Shown: positions 27,003 through 36,233 of the stretch, piece by piece | Layout: every line of letters begins with the position of its first letter | Numbering within the stretch: the stretch's first letter is position 1 | The notes under the pieces: model-generated | What the model was told of the DNA's origin: nothing | Database searches by the model: none | Seen by the model: the letters and a program-made list of their open reading frames with translations, nothing else | NCBI GenBank assembly: GCA_030440445.1 | Contig: CP098528.1 | Coordinates: 4,154,001 to 4,218,000 of the forward strand | Reading direction: 5' to 3' | DNA: 64,000 bases | Origin: Halomonas sp. KG2 | Lineage (GTDB): Bacteria; Pseudomonadota; Gammaproteobacteria; Pseudomonadales; Halomonadaceae | Translations under genes and position numbers: made by a program

Positions 27003-28394
27003 CTAGTCCAGCGCTATCACTTTGCCGGGGTTCAATAGACCTTTGGGATCCAGCGCGGTTTTTAGGCGTTTCATTAAGGCAATCTCCTCACTGGTACGGG
27101 AAACTGACAGATAGTCCTTTTTTTCAAGACCAATGCCGTGTTCTGCAGAAATGGAGCCGCCAAACGCTTTTAGAGGCGAATAGACAAGCTGTTCAACCTG
27201 GCGTCGGCTGTCCGGGCCATCGTCACGTACCGTGATCATAATGTGTAAGTTGCCATCACCAAGGTGGCCAAATACCACTATTTTGCCTGATTGAGGCCAC
27301 TGGGCTTCAAGGTTCTCTTCTAAAATATCGACATACGCTTGCATGCTGGGAATCGGCAGGCTGACATCGTAGGAGAACATCGGTTTCAGCTCGTTCACCA
27401 GCACTTCGATATCTTCTCTTATGGCCCAGATCGCCTGACGCTGGGCTTGGGAGCTCGCCAAGGCCGCATCGGTGATCAAGTCGGCCTCTAGTGCCTTTTG
27501 CAGCACTTGGGAAAAACGCTCGGCGTCCTCGGCCTCATCCAGCCCCAACGTTTCAATAATGGCGTAGAAAGGTGAGTTATCCGCTAGTACAGGCGCATGC
27601 TTACCGCTTTCGGTGGTCATCAGTTTATAGTGATTATTCCACAGCGCTTCAAAGGCACTGAGGCTATTGGCTAGCTCACGAGAGACAAGATTCAGCAGTT
27701 GAGTCAACGCATCGAAAGAGGGCACCGCCACTAATGCCGTTTGCTCGCTGGGCATGTGGGGTTGTAACCGTAGTACTGCACGGGTCACGATTCCCAACGT
27801 ACCTTCACTGCCAATAAACAGCTGCTTCAGATCGTATCCTGCATTGTTTTTCAGCATTTTATTCAATGAGCTCACTACGGTGCCGTCGCTAAGTACCGCC
27901 TCTAGTCCCAGTACCTGCTGGCGCATCATGCCGTAGCGTATTACCCGTATACCACCCGCATTGGTGGCGATGTTGCCACCAATGGTGCAAGAGCCTCTTG
28001 CCCCCAAGTCAAGTGGGAACTGCATATCGATCTCTTGCGCTGCTTCCTGTACGCGCTGCAGGGTCACGCCAGCCTGAGCTAGAACTGTGGAACCAACCGG
28101 GTCGATCTCCTCTATTTGATTCATCAACTCCAGTGACACGACGATTTCGTCTGGGCTTGCCACCCCGCCATGCACAATGCCAGTCATGCCCCCGTGTGTC
28201 ACCACAGACTGGTCGGCCTGATAACACAAAGCCATGACACGGCTCAGCTGTTCTGTGCTGCGCGGCCTAACAATCGCCTTAGCGCGACAAGGCGCCCCTG
28301 TAAACCAATCTACGCTACGCTGCGAGACATCATCACCAAGCAGTACCCCCGAAGGGCCGACGATTGCAACAAGGTCGTTCAGCAACTTATCCAT
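27003..28394 (-). CDS. FAD-linked 2-hydroxyacid oxidase/dehydrogenase (GlcD-like)
   Basis: 463 residues. The N-terminal FAD_binding_4 domain (VVTHGGMTGIVHGGV, DLGARGSCTIGGNIATNAGG) and the C-terminal FAD-oxidase_C domain with VVFGHLGDGNLHIMI and SAEHGIGLEKK are those of D-lactate/glycolate/2-hydroxyglutarate dehydrogenases. It is a single-subunit type; no glcE or glcF neighbours are present. It ends 35 nt from the convergent LysR gene and shares a 291-bp promoter region with the divergent dctP at 28686. The TRAP system may import the hydroxyacid that this enzyme oxidises. Exact substrate unknown. Confidence 0.88.
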   Translation of the reverse strand: MDKLLNDLVAIVGPSGVLLGDDVSQRSVDWFTGAPCRAKAIVRPRSTEQLSRVMALCYQADQSVVTHGGMTGIVHGGVASPDEIVVSLELMNQIEEIDPVGSTVLAQAGVTLQRVQEAAQEIDMQFPLDLGARGSCTIGGNIATNAGGIRVIRYGMMRQQVLGLEAVLSDGTVVSSLNKMLKNNAGYDLKQLFIGSEGTLGIVTRAVLRLQPHMPSEQTALVAVPSFDALTQLLNLVSRELANSLSAFEALWNNHYKLMTTESGKHAPVLADNSPFYAIIETLGLDEAEDAERFSQVLQKALEADLITDAALASSQAQRQAIWAIREDIEVLVNELKPMFSYDVSLPIPSMQAYVDILEENLEAQWPQSGKIVVFGHLGDGNLHIMITVRDDGPDSRRQVEQLVYSPLKAFGGSISAEHGIGLEKKDYLSVSRTSEEIALMKRLKTALDPKGLLNPGKVIALD

Positions 28395-28685
28395 TTCTTA
28401 TTCCTGATTTAGCTGACCACACCATTGGTTTAAGCACTTGGCGTTTAAAAACCCTGTAGTGCTTCATTCAAAAGTGCGCAATTAAAAGTAACCTCTTGCA
28501 GATTATCGCCAACCTACAAATCACTCAAGTGCAAGTTATATAAAGATTTTTAGAATTATCAAAACGAATAATGGAATAAAAATAAGTAATTTGCCCCCTA
28601 TAATTAATGTGATATAGATGAGCGTTAACATGATAATAAAACCACACCTCAATATAATTAAAATCACTAATTCTTAGGAGATAAT
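28395..28685. promoter_or_regulatory. divergent promoter region, FAD oxidase / dctPQM
   Basis: 291 bp, very AT-rich toward dctP. It has an inverted repeat AAGCACT (28432-28438) / AGTGCTT (28458-28464), a possible regulator site near the oxidase start. An AGGAG precedes the GTG start of dctP at 28686. Confidence 0.5.
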
Positions 28686-29726
28686 GTGACTAACCTTGCC
28701 TGCTTTACGCTGAACGCTGTGACTAAATCGGCACGCCAACTTAAACAGCTAACTCTTCCCCTTATTGGTGTAGGTCTACTCAGTTTGCCCCTCGCTGGAC
28801 AAGCGGAAGAGATAGCCCCTGCTACGCTGCGCCTAGCCCATGTGGTGAATACGGAAGATACTTACCATATTGCTGCTGAGCGCTTCCAACAGCTAATTAG
28901 CGAGCGTACCGATGGCGCGGTTAGCGTGGAAATTTATCCGAATGCCTCGCTGGGCGATGAGCGCACCTTATTAGAAGGTATGCAAATCGGCACTGTGGAT
29001 ATGGGCATTATCACCAACGGGCCAGTGGCTAACTTCGTTGATGAGTTCTCCGTTTTCGAGCTTCCATTTCTCTTTCCCAGCTCCGAAGCGGCCTATACTG
29101 TGCTGGATGGTGAAATCGGCCAGGAAATCCTAGGCAAATTACAGGATGTGAACCTGAAGGGATTGGCATACGCTGAACGTGGCTTTAGGAATATCACTAA
29201 TAGCCAGCATGCAATCAATGTCCCTGAAGACCTTCAAGGCCTGAGGCTGCGGGTCATCGAAAACGAGGTTTATGTTGATACATTCCGCGGGCTCGGTGCC
29301 AACGCTGTACCCATGGCCTGGACAGAGGCATTAACCGCCTTGCAGCAAGGCACTATTGATGGCCAGGAGAACCCCGTTAACGCTATTCATGCCTTCAACC
29401 TTGCGGAAACCCAGGACTACCTAACGATGACTCGGCATATTTATGCGCCAGCAACGTTTATTATGAGCCTTCCCGCCTGGAACGGCCTCCAGGCAGAGCT
29501 TCAGCCCATTGTGCTGGATGTCGCCAAGCAAGCATCTGCATACGCAAGAGAGCAGAATGCTATCATGGAAGCTGAACAACTGGCTGAGCTTCGCGAGGCG
29601 GGCATGGAGATCAACGAAACTCCAGATATTGAAGCCTTCCAGACCGCCGTGGCGCCAGTGTATGAGAAGTATGGCGAGCAGTTTGGTGATTATCTACCGC
29701 GCATTCAGGAGGCGCTAAATCAGTGA
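28686..29726 (+). CDS. dctP: TRAP transporter substrate-binding protein
   Basis: 346 residues from GTG 28686 (AGGAG at 28676-28680; the overlapping ATG at 28684 is out of frame). The signal peptide is longer than in the orphan paralogue and ends near LAGQAEE. Same DctP motifs: LRLAHVVNTEDTYHIAA, IYPNASLGDERTLLEGMQ, AWTEALTALQQGTIDGQENP. It is first in a dctPQM operon and overlaps dctQ by one base. The N-terminal third is AT-richer than the rest. It binds an organic acid in the periplasm and hands it to DctQM. Confidence 0.93.
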   Translation: MTNLACFTLNAVTKSARQLKQLTLPLIGVGLLSLPLAGQAEEIAPATLRLAHVVNTEDTYHIAAERFQQLISERTDGAVSVEIYPNASLGDERTLLEGMQIGTVDMGIITNGPVANFVDEFSVFELPFLFPSSEAAYTVLDGEIGQEILGKLQDVNLKGLAYAERGFRNITNSQHAINVPEDLQGLRLRVIENEVYVDTFRGLGANAVPMAWTEALTALQQGTIDGQENPVNAIHAFNLAETQDYLTMTRHIYAPATFIMSLPAWNGLQAELQPIVLDVAKQASAYAREQNAIMEAEQLAELREAGMEINETPDIEAFQTAVAPVYEKYGEQFGDYLPRIQEALNQ

Positions 29727-30250
29727 TGGCGTTTGCACAGCCACTTTTAACACTATTGAAACGTAGCGAACGCGGGCTGGATGCCATCATCCAGCCCGTG
29801 GTCTTTGCAGGCATGGCAGCATTAATTGGTGTGATCACTCTGCAGATTGTGTCGCGGGTGCTGTTCAGCGCCGTTGGCTGGACGGAAGAAGTCGCGCGCT
29901 TTCTGCTGGTGTGGATTACGTTTTTAGCCAGTACCTTAGCCTTCCAACGCGGGCGGCATATCGCCGTGACCTTTGCCGTAGATGCGCTTCCCCTGCCCTT
30001 GCGCAAGCTAGCGCGCTTGGCTGCACTGGCGGTGGTGCTGGCGTTTATGATCGCGCTAATCGTGATTGGCTACCGCTATATGCAGGTGCAAAGCTTTCAG
30101 AAATCCGCCTCGCTGCGGCTTTCGATGACCTACATCTATGCAGTCATTCCGCTTACCGCCGCCATCATGGCGTGGTACGCCCTGGTGGATATGATTGACG
30201 TACTGGTGAACGGTGAGCCGACGGTCGCCGCTCCGGAGGAGCCACTATGA
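29726..30250 (+). CDS. dctQ: TRAP transporter small membrane subunit
   Basis: 174 residues from ATG 29726; a GTG one codon earlier is possible. Four hydrophobic segments are visible, with the DctQ motif TEEVARFLLVWITFLAS and RGRHIAV in the second and third loops. It is the small integral membrane component that links the binding protein to the DctM permease. It overlaps dctM by 4 nt (ATGA). Confidence 0.93.
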   Translation: MAFAQPLLTLLKRSERGLDAIIQPVVFAGMAALIGVITLQIVSRVLFSAVGWTEEVARFLLVWITFLASTLAFQRGRHIAVTFAVDALPLPLRKLARLAALAVVLAFMIALIVIGYRYMQVQSFQKSASLRLSMTYIYAVIPLTAAIMAWYALVDMIDVLVNGEPTVAAPEEPL

Positions 30251-31509
30251 CGCTGGTACTGTTCGGTCTATTCTTCCTGTTTATGCTGCTGGGTGTGCCA
30301 ATTGCCTTTGCGATTGGGGCAAGCACGCTTTATGCGCTGTACCAGTCGGGCGTGCCACTGATGGTGGTCACCCAGCAGATGTTCCAGGGCATTAACTCGT
30401 TTGCCCTGGTCGCTATCCCGATGTTTATTCTGGCCGGGGATTTGATGGCCCAAGGTAAGGTCAGCGAACGATTGGTGAGCTTTGCCGATTCGTTAGTCGG
30501 CTTTATGCGCGGCGGGCTTTCGGTGGTATCGGTAATGGCAGGCATGTTCTTCGCGGCTATCTCCGGCTCTGGAGCGGCCACCACCGCGGCGGTGGGTTCA
30601 AGCCTAGTGCCAGAGCTTAAGCGTAAAGGTTACGACCCGGCCTCGGCGGCCAGCTTAATTGCTGCCAGCGGCACGATTGGCGTTGTGATTCCTCCTTCGG
30701 TACCGATGATCATCTACGCGGTAATTGCTCAGCAATCGGTATCGAAGCTGTTTTTGAACGGCTTTTTGCCGGGGCTAGCAATGGGGCTGGGGCTGATGGC
30801 CATTGCCATCACTCAAGCCTATAAGCGTCAGTATCCCAAAGGTACACCGTTGTCGCTGCCTACCATTTGGCGCACGCTAAAAGCAGCTAGCTGGGGGCTG
30901 ATGACGCCGATCATTATTTTGGGCGGTATCTTCTCGGGCATTTTCACGCCTTCGGAAGCGGCGGTGGTGGCGGTCAACTACGCGCTGCTGGTATCACTGT
31001 TTGTGTATCGGGATTTAACCCTGCCCCAAGTCTATAAGCTGCTGATTCGTTCGGCGATGACCACCGCGGTGATTATGCTGGTGATTGCCATGTCGGCAGT
31101 ACTCAGCTGGACACTTTCAAGCTGGCAGGTACCCGGCGCGATTGCCCAGGCGGTCCTGTCGCTTTCCACCAACCCCTACGTAATTATGCTACTGGTGGTG
31201 GCCATAATTCTGCTCACGGGGGTGTTTATCGAAACCGCTAGTGCTTTGATTATTCTTACCCCGGTGCTGCTGCCGCTGGTACTGCAGTTGGGCATCGACC
31301 CGATCCACTTTGGTTTGATTATTGTGGTGGGGCTGTCAATTGGCATGATTACCCCGCCAGTGGCGATCAACCTTTATGTGGCTTCGTCAGTGACTCAACT
31401 ACCTCTGGAGCGTATCACTCGAGCAATTATCCCGTATCTTTTAGGCTTGATTGGGGTGCTGCTATTGGTGGTTTATGTACCGATCCTGCTGGGCTGGTCG
31501 GGTGGCTAA
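30247..31509 (+). CDS. dctM: TRAP transporter large permease subunit
   Basis: 420 residues, the usual length, with about twelve hydrophobic segments. Typical DctM features are GDLMAQGKVSERLVSFA, the conserved ISGSGAATTAAVGSSLVPEL loop, IPPSVPMIIYAV, and near the end IGMITPPVAINLYV. It forms the sodium-coupled transport channel with DctQ. The last ~105 bp are nearly identical to an isolated fragment at 35979-36083. A strong terminator follows at 31529. Confidence 0.95.
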   Translation: MTLVLFGLFFLFMLLGVPIAFAIGASTLYALYQSGVPLMVVTQQMFQGINSFALVAIPMFILAGDLMAQGKVSERLVSFADSLVGFMRGGLSVVSVMAGMFFAAISGSGAATTAAVGSSLVPELKRKGYDPASAASLIAASGTIGVVIPPSVPMIIYAVIAQQSVSKLFLNGFLPGLAMGLGLMAIAITQAYKRQYPKGTPLSLPTIWRTLKAASWGLMTPIIILGGIFSGIFTPSEAAVVAVNYALLVSLFVYRDLTLPQVYKLLIRSAMTTAVIMLVIAMSAVLSWTLSSWQVPGAIAQAVLSLSTNPYVIMLLVVAIILLTGVFIETASALIILTPVLLPLVLQLGIDPIHFGLIIVVGLSIGMITPPVAINLYVASSVTQLPLERITRAIIPYLLGLIGVLLLVVYVPILLGWSGG

Positions 31510-31528
31510 ATCAGCGTTTGCACTGTTT

Positions 31529-31555
31529 AAAGAGAGCCTTTTTGGCTCTCTTTTT
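31529..31555 (+). terminator. intrinsic terminator after dctM
   Basis: AAAGAGAGCC / GGCTCTCTTT stem, 5-base T loop, ending in TTTTT. It ends the dctPQM operon. Confidence 0.85.
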
Positions 31556-31608
31556 AAAGTAACGCTTATTTAGTCTCAGTACACTCATCGTGAATTCACA
31601 CAAGAAGC

Positions 31609-32661
31609 TCACATCGAATGTTCGCCAGCTTGGCACGACTTTCTAAACTGTCCTGGTGTTACTTCAAAGAGCTGAAAAAAACAGTTGCGAAAATGAGAGA
31701 TACTCACAAAACCAGTAGCAACTGCCACTTCAGCAACGGGCTTGTTAGTTTGCTGAAGAAGCTGACGCGCACGCGTTAGTCGAAGCTCCATATAGTATCG
31801 AGAAGGGCTAGCATTAACGTAATTACCAAACATACGTTCTAGCTGGCGTCTCGAAATATTGACCCAATTCGCTATTTCGGATATGGACAAAGGCTCTTCA
31901 ATATTATTTTTCATCAATTGCAGCGATATTTTCAATTTTTCTGGCAGAGTGAGGTTTTGATCGACACCTATCGTTGAAATATCTGGAGAGTCTAAGCCCT
32001 TATCACAGCGAAGCATCTCTTCAACTGCACTGACCACCTCATTGCCACAGTCAGTTCTTACTACTTCAAGCATCATGCTCAATGAGCTACTCGCCCCCGC
32101 ACAGCTGATACGATTACGATCCACAATAAAGCTACGGCTAGATACCGATACATCCCAAAACTGCTCTGCCATCATCGCGCGGCCATCAGGATGATAAGCG
32201 CACTGGTAGCCGCTCAATAATCCCGCCTCTGCAAGGAAGTAGGCACCGTTCCATAACCCTCCTAACATTCTGTCTTTGTTGTCAGCATGTCTCAGTTTGC
32301 TGCGCAAGAGGAGGGTTGTTTTAGGAAGTACACGCAGGCCGCCACATACAATCAACACATCAATGTTTAGGCTTGTCGCATCAAACTTGTCTAATGAATA
32401 ATCCGCGGCCACTTCAATACCTAAATCAGAAACAGCTGCCGATGCCTCGCTACCCACCACCAATACTTCATACATCGTAGTAGACTTCATTAAATTCGTT
32501 GTAACGAGTGCATCCACAGCGCCAGTGAAAGCCATCATTGAAAAATTCTCTAGCAGTATAAAAGCTACTCTTTTTTTTATTTTAGGCTTTTCTAAATAGT
32601 CGCCCGAAGAAATATAAGGCATGTTTTTATTTTTCAATATGCTTGAGAATTTATCCTTCAT
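31609..32661 (-). CDS. GlxA-like AraC-family regulator
   Basis: 350 residues. The ATG at 32661 with TTGAGG six bases upstream is chosen over an in-frame TTG at 32673. Residues ~30-200 form a DJ-1/PfpI amidase-like domain (FILLENFSMMAFTGAVDAL, VLIVCGGLRVL, GLWNGAYFLAEAGLL). The end is an AraC HTH pair (LSISEIANWVNISRRQLERM, then VAEVAVATGFVSISHFRNCF). This is the architecture of the GlxA/GbdR/CdhR class that controls use of quaternary amines and amino-acid derivatives. It is divergent from the third TRAP operon and is its likely regulator. Confidence 0.9.
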   Translation of the reverse strand: MKDKFSSILKNKNMPYISSGDYLEKPKIKKRVAFILLENFSMMAFTGAVDALVTTNLMKSTTMYEVLVVGSEASAAVSDLGIEVAADYSLDKFDATSLNIDVLIVCGGLRVLPKTTLLLRSKLRHADNKDRMLGGLWNGAYFLAEAGLLSGYQCAYHPDGRAMMAEQFWDVSVSSRSFIVDRNRISCAGASSSLSMMLEVVRTDCGNEVVSAVEEMLRCDKGLDSPDISTIGVDQNLTLPEKLKISLQLMKNNIEEPLSISEIANWVNISRRQLERMFGNYVNASPSRYYMELRLTRARQLLQQTNKPVAEVAVATGFVSISHFRNCFFQLFEVTPGQFRKSCQAGEHSM

Positions 32662-32993
32662 GATGAACCTCAATTTTTTGAGCCATTGTTATTTTTTTGC
32701 AAAAATTGTACCACAGATAAATAAATCAAAAAAAATCAGCATCATTCCCTCAATGCTACAAAACTTCAAACTCAACTATGTAAAACCTGTCCAGCCTTGT
32801 GTCAAGTTGAACAACCTACACAAATTTAATCGCCTTACTTCGTCAAATAACAAGAATATACCCATCGCCATGTTCTTTTAAAAGCTTATCAAATGTCGCT
32901 ATTTAGTTCCTTGGTGTCGCAAAGAAAACCTTTTCGAATGTAGTAACTGATTCAAGATGAAACCCCACCCCCTCTCCTCTGAGAAATAAACTT
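32662..32993. promoter_or_regulatory. AT-rich divergent region, regulator / TRAP operon
   Basis: 332 bp with no credible gene. It is strongly AT-rich and should hold both promoters and the site for the GlxA-like regulator. I see no convincing palindrome or RNA gene in it. Confidence 0.5.
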
Positions 32994-34019
32994 ATGAATA
33001 ATCCTAAAAGCAAAAAAGTTACTCTGGGCGCTGCAACTCTTTTGTCCTTAACAACCATGGGGAGTGTCCAGGCAGAGAACATCTCGTTGAAATTCCATAG
33101 CGGACTTTCACAATCTCGCCCTGAAGCAGAGCAGATCAACAGACTCGCTAGCTTAGTGAGTGAAAAGTCAGATGGCGAGCTCGATATCGAAGTCTACCAT
33201 GCAGGCGCTTTAGGTCTTAAAGAAGCTGACATGCTGAGAGTATTGCAGCAGGGCATGGTCGATATGGCACTACTGTATGGTGAATATTACACACGTGATG
33301 CGCCTGCCTTGGCATCTGTATATGCTCAGGGCGCTATTACGGAATCTTCCCAACATGATGAAATTCTTGATGTCATCAGGGAGCTTTATGAAGACGGCTT
33401 CTCAGCTTGGGATATTCAAATCGTTGGTGGCGTCGTTGCTCCTATTTTCGATGTAGGTTTGCACTGCAAAGAGCCGGTACACACTTTGGCAGATCTACAG
33501 GATAAGAAAGTCCGCGTCTGGTCCAGACACCTTGTGGATACTTTTGAATTATTGGGCATTTCAGCTCAAGTCATTCCGCAAAATGATATGTATATGGCAC
33601 TTCAAACAGGCGTTGTAGATTGTGCCTATTACTTATCTACCGTGGCCCCTACCGTTTCGCTTCAAGAAGTCACCGAGTATGAGTCTTACTTACACCCTTG
33701 GGCAGCCTCCCCATGGCTTTTTGGTATCAGTGAACAAGCGCTATCCCGCCTCAACGACAACCAACGTCAGGCGCTGGAAGAAGCCGGTGAAGAGGTTTGG
33801 AACGAGACCCGCGCCACTGCGGTTGATCCAGAGCGCGAAGCGCAGGCACGTCAAGAGCGCAAAGAATTGGGAATCACCATGCTTCCCGATTTCTCCGACG
33901 ATGACGTTGAAACCTTTGTAGACGCAGCTTGGCAAGCGTGGCAAGCCATGGCGGAAAACGCAGGCGAGGATGGCATACGCTACTACGAGACAGTCACCCA
34001 AGCGATCTCCGAAGAGTAA
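32994..34019 (+). CDS. dctP: TRAP transporter substrate-binding protein, distinct subfamily
   Basis: 341 residues; signal peptide ending near VQA-EN. The fold pattern is DctP (LKFHSGLSQSRPEAEQINRLA, LDIEVYHAGALG, GMVDMALLY, MALQTGVVDCA), but it is only distantly related to the two DctPs at 24.9 and 28.7 kb. It is probably for a different ligand. The ALQTGVVDCAYY segment corresponds to the ALQQGTIDGQEN ligand region in those proteins. It is first in the operon with dctQ and dctM at 34082-35868, but is separated from dctQ by a 62-nt gap with an attenuator-like hairpin. Confidence 0.9.
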   Translation: MNNPKSKKVTLGAATLLSLTTMGSVQAENISLKFHSGLSQSRPEAEQINRLASLVSEKSDGELDIEVYHAGALGLKEADMLRVLQQGMVDMALLYGEYYTRDAPALASVYAQGAITESSQHDEILDVIRELYEDGFSAWDIQIVGGVVAPIFDVGLHCKEPVHTLADLQDKKVRVWSRHLVDTFELLGISAQVIPQNDMYMALQTGVVDCAYYLSTVAPTVSLQEVTEYESYLHPWAASPWLFGISEQALSRLNDNQRQALEEAGEEVWNETRATAVDPEREAQARQERKELGITMLPDFSDDDVETFVDAAWQAWQAMAENAGEDGIRYYETVTQAISEE

Positions 34020-34038
34020 GGGATACATAAACCAATCG

Positions 34039-34068
34039 AGAGCCAATACCTATTGGCTCTTTCTTTTT
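34039..34068 (+). terminator. intra-operon attenuator-like hairpin
   Basis: AGAGCCAATA pairs with TATTGGCTCT, followed by TTCTTTTT. It lies between dctP and dctQ and would let the binding protein be made in excess over the membrane subunits. Confidence 0.7.
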
Positions 34069-34081
34069 GGAGCTAGCCGTG

Positions 34082-34588
34082 ATGATAAGAAGAATCAACA
34101 CTGTACTGAACTATACAGCCTACGCCTCCTTTCTATTGGGCGTCATGAGCGGTATAGCAATGACGGCACTCATATTCGTCAGCACATTGATGCGCTATCT
34201 GGGTGGTCGTCCTTTGCGGTTTTCAGATGAGCTGGCGGGGCTGCTGTTCTTAACATTGACCTTCCTTTGTCTACCTTATGTACTCAATAAGGGCCGCCAC
34301 ATACGCATAGAAATACTCGTCAATCTGATGCCAGCAGGTATCGCGAGGATAATGGACTTTATAGGCGTCGTCGTATTACTTACGTTCTGTGCCATCTTCG
34401 CCTTTGAATCCTGGAATTTCATGAACTTCTCGTTCTCGCTCAATTCACGTACGGATATCAGTAGCATTCTCTTATGGCCGTGGATGGCCATCATGCCTTT
34501 TTCCATGGTGCTGTGCCTCTTGATTCAGCTCAGCCATGGCTTTAAACAGCCCTCGACAGATGTTGCTTCAGCGGAGGATGCGATATGA
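34082..34588 (+). CDS. dctQ: TRAP transporter small membrane subunit
   Basis: 168 residues from ATG 34082, with GGAG at 34069-34072; a GTG one codon upstream is an alternative. Four hydrophobic segments and the DctQ pattern FSDELAGLLFLTLTFLCLPY followed by KGRHIRIEI. It partners the distinct DctP at 32994 and overlaps the next dctM by 4 nt. Confidence 0.9.
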   Translation: MIRRINTVLNYTAYASFLLGVMSGIAMTALIFVSTLMRYLGGRPLRFSDELAGLLFLTLTFLCLPYVLNKGRHIRIEILVNLMPAGIARIMDFIGVVVLLTFCAIFAFESWNFMNFSFSLNSRTDISSILLWPWMAIMPFSMVLCLLIQLSHGFKQPSTDVASAEDAI

Positions 34589-35868
34589 GTTGGTTACTCT
34601 TGAGCGGGGCGCTAGTTCTATTTTTAACCAGTGGCGCGATTCTAGGGGCTGCGCTGGGGCTTACGGGGCTGCTCCTGCTCCACTTTCAAGCTAACGGCGC
34701 CACCCCCTTGGCGATTAACGCAACTTGGAACATGCTAACGGATTTTACGCTAAGCGCCGTTCCTCTTTTCATATTTTTAGGTGAAATACTTCTCGCAAGC
34801 GGCGTGTCAAAACGCGTCTATAACGGTCTAACCCCTCTGTTCGCGCGTGTTCCAGGGCAATTGCTCCATACCAACATCGCTGTCTGCACCCTGTTTGGTG
34901 CGGTTAGCGGGTCAAGCACCTCTACCGCAGCAGCCATAGGCGCAGTTGGCTATCCTGAACTGACAAAACGTGGGTATAAGCCAAGTGTAGTGGTGGGCAC
35001 GTTAGCTGCAGGGGGCACACTTGGGCTTCTCATTCCCCCCAGTTTGGCATTGATCATCTACGGAGCGACGCAAAACGTCTCTATTGGCCAACTCTTTATC
35101 GCTGGCATGCTACCAGGCTTACTCATTGCTGCCGCTTTTTCCACATGGATTATGATCCGCTCTAAAATTGGCGAGCCAGTAACCCCTACGTTTAAAGAGC
35201 AAGTGACCTTCAAACACGTAATAACTGGACTCAAGGAGATATGGCCTCTTCCCGTACTTATTTTCTTTGTACTGGGGACCATTTATCTGGGAATTGCGAC
35301 GCCTACAGAGTCGGCGGCTTTGGGCGTAGTGGCCAGTATCGTTTTAGGTTTAACATGGGGCGATTTAACCTTCAAAAGACTATGGCAGGCGTTTAAGCAT
35401 GCCTCAATCATGTTTACCGCTATCGGTATGATTTTGATTGGTACAGTGATCCTTTCTCAAGCCGTCAGCCTACTGGGTATTCCTCGTACTGCAGTCGAAA
35501 CGATTGGCAGCTTTGGGCTAGGCCCGTATGGCATACTGCTGATGATCGTCATCGTCTATATCGTGCTAGGATGTTTCTTTGATGGAATATCACTGCTACT
35601 CATGACACTTCCTATCACCTTCCCGATGATCACAAGCTTAGGGTTCGACCCCATCTGGTTCGGTATTATTGTCACGCTACTTATAGAGATCGGTATGATA
35701 ACGCCGCCCGTAGGACTCAATCTCTTTGTCCTATCATCCATCTCTAAAAATGAAGTTAATTTAACATCTGCAGCAAAGGCCTCCTTGCCTTACTGGCTTA
35801 TTTTACTTGGCGCCATAGGAGTATTTACGCTATTTCCTAACATCATTTTGTGGGTCACTACCTTTTAG
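34585..35868 (+). CDS. dctM: TRAP transporter large permease subunit
   Basis: 427 residues, multi-spanning. DctM motifs: FIFLGEILLASGVSKRVY, AVSGSSTSTAAAIGAVGYPEL, GLLIPPSLALIIYGA, IEIGMITPPVGLNLFVLSS. The sequence is divergent from the dctM at 30247, which supports a different substrate. A long hairpin at 35900-35936 closes the operon. Confidence 0.93.
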   Translation: MSWLLLSGALVLFLTSGAILGAALGLTGLLLLHFQANGATPLAINATWNMLTDFTLSAVPLFIFLGEILLASGVSKRVYNGLTPLFARVPGQLLHTNIAVCTLFGAVSGSSTSTAAAIGAVGYPELTKRGYKPSVVVGTLAAGGTLGLLIPPSLALIIYGATQNVSIGQLFIAGMLPGLLIAAAFSTWIMIRSKIGEPVTPTFKEQVTFKHVITGLKEIWPLPVLIFFVLGTIYLGIATPTESAALGVVASIVLGLTWGDLTFKRLWQAFKHASIMFTAIGMILIGTVILSQAVSLLGIPRTAVETIGSFGLGPYGILLMIVIVYIVLGCFFDGISLLLMTLPITFPMITSLGFDPIWFGIIVTLLIEIGMITPPVGLNLFVLSSISKNEVNLTSAAKASLPYWLILLGAIGVFTLFPNIILWVTTF

Positions 35869-35899
35869 AACAACCTCAATTCACTAAACGATGCTGCTG

Positions 35900-35936
35900 A
35901 ACTATAGGCCCTCTCTAGCTAAAGAGAGCCTATAGT
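35900..35936. terminator. hairpin after second dctPQM operon
   Basis: AACTATAGG ... CTCTCT pairs with AGAGAG ... CCTATAGTT, with a one-base bulge. The T tail is short, so strength is uncertain. Confidence 0.6.
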
Positions 35937-35978
35937 TTAAATGCGATTCGCATCAGTCCCCTATCGACGTCGCTACCG

Positions 35979-36083
35979 CTGGAGCGCATCACTCGGGCAA
36001 TTATCCCGTATCTTTTAGGCTTGATTGAGGCGCTGCTATTGGTGGTTTATGTACCGACCCTGATGTTCTTAACAGGTGGTTAG
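35979..36083 (+). pseudogene. 3' remnant of a dctM gene
   Basis: Encodes LERITRAIIPYLLGLI and VVYVPTLM up to a TAG. It matches the last 34 codons of the dctM at 30247-31509 with about a dozen base changes, and has no upstream part. The 5' side loses similarity abruptly near 35979. It sits between the second TRAP operon and the terminator at 36131. See the finding on an interrupted ancestral operon. Confidence 0.85.
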
Positions 36084-36130
36084 CAAGACGTTAACGCTGA
36101 GCTGAATTGCGTTGAAATAAGCGTTAATGA

Positions 36131-36161
36131 AAAAGGGGCTTGCCATGTGGCAGCCCCTTTT
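36131..36161. terminator. bidirectional terminator
   Basis: AAAAGGGGC ... GCCCCTTTT with inner GCCA/TGGC pairing. A and T runs on both sides let it work for the dctM remnant side and for the chemoreceptor on the minus strand. Confidence 0.8.
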
Positions 36162-36233
36162 CTACTTCACCTGCTTGCTACTGCTGGTTTTTAACAACGT
36201 GTGTTTTCAGCCAGCAGGAGCATAGCGTTAGGC

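Larger units (their letters stand above)
35869..36233. other. gene-poor stretch with dctM remnant
   Basis: This 365-bp stretch holds the hairpin at 35900-35936, the dctM remnant at 35979-36083 and the terminator at 36131-36161. No other gene is seen. Confidence 0.8.
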
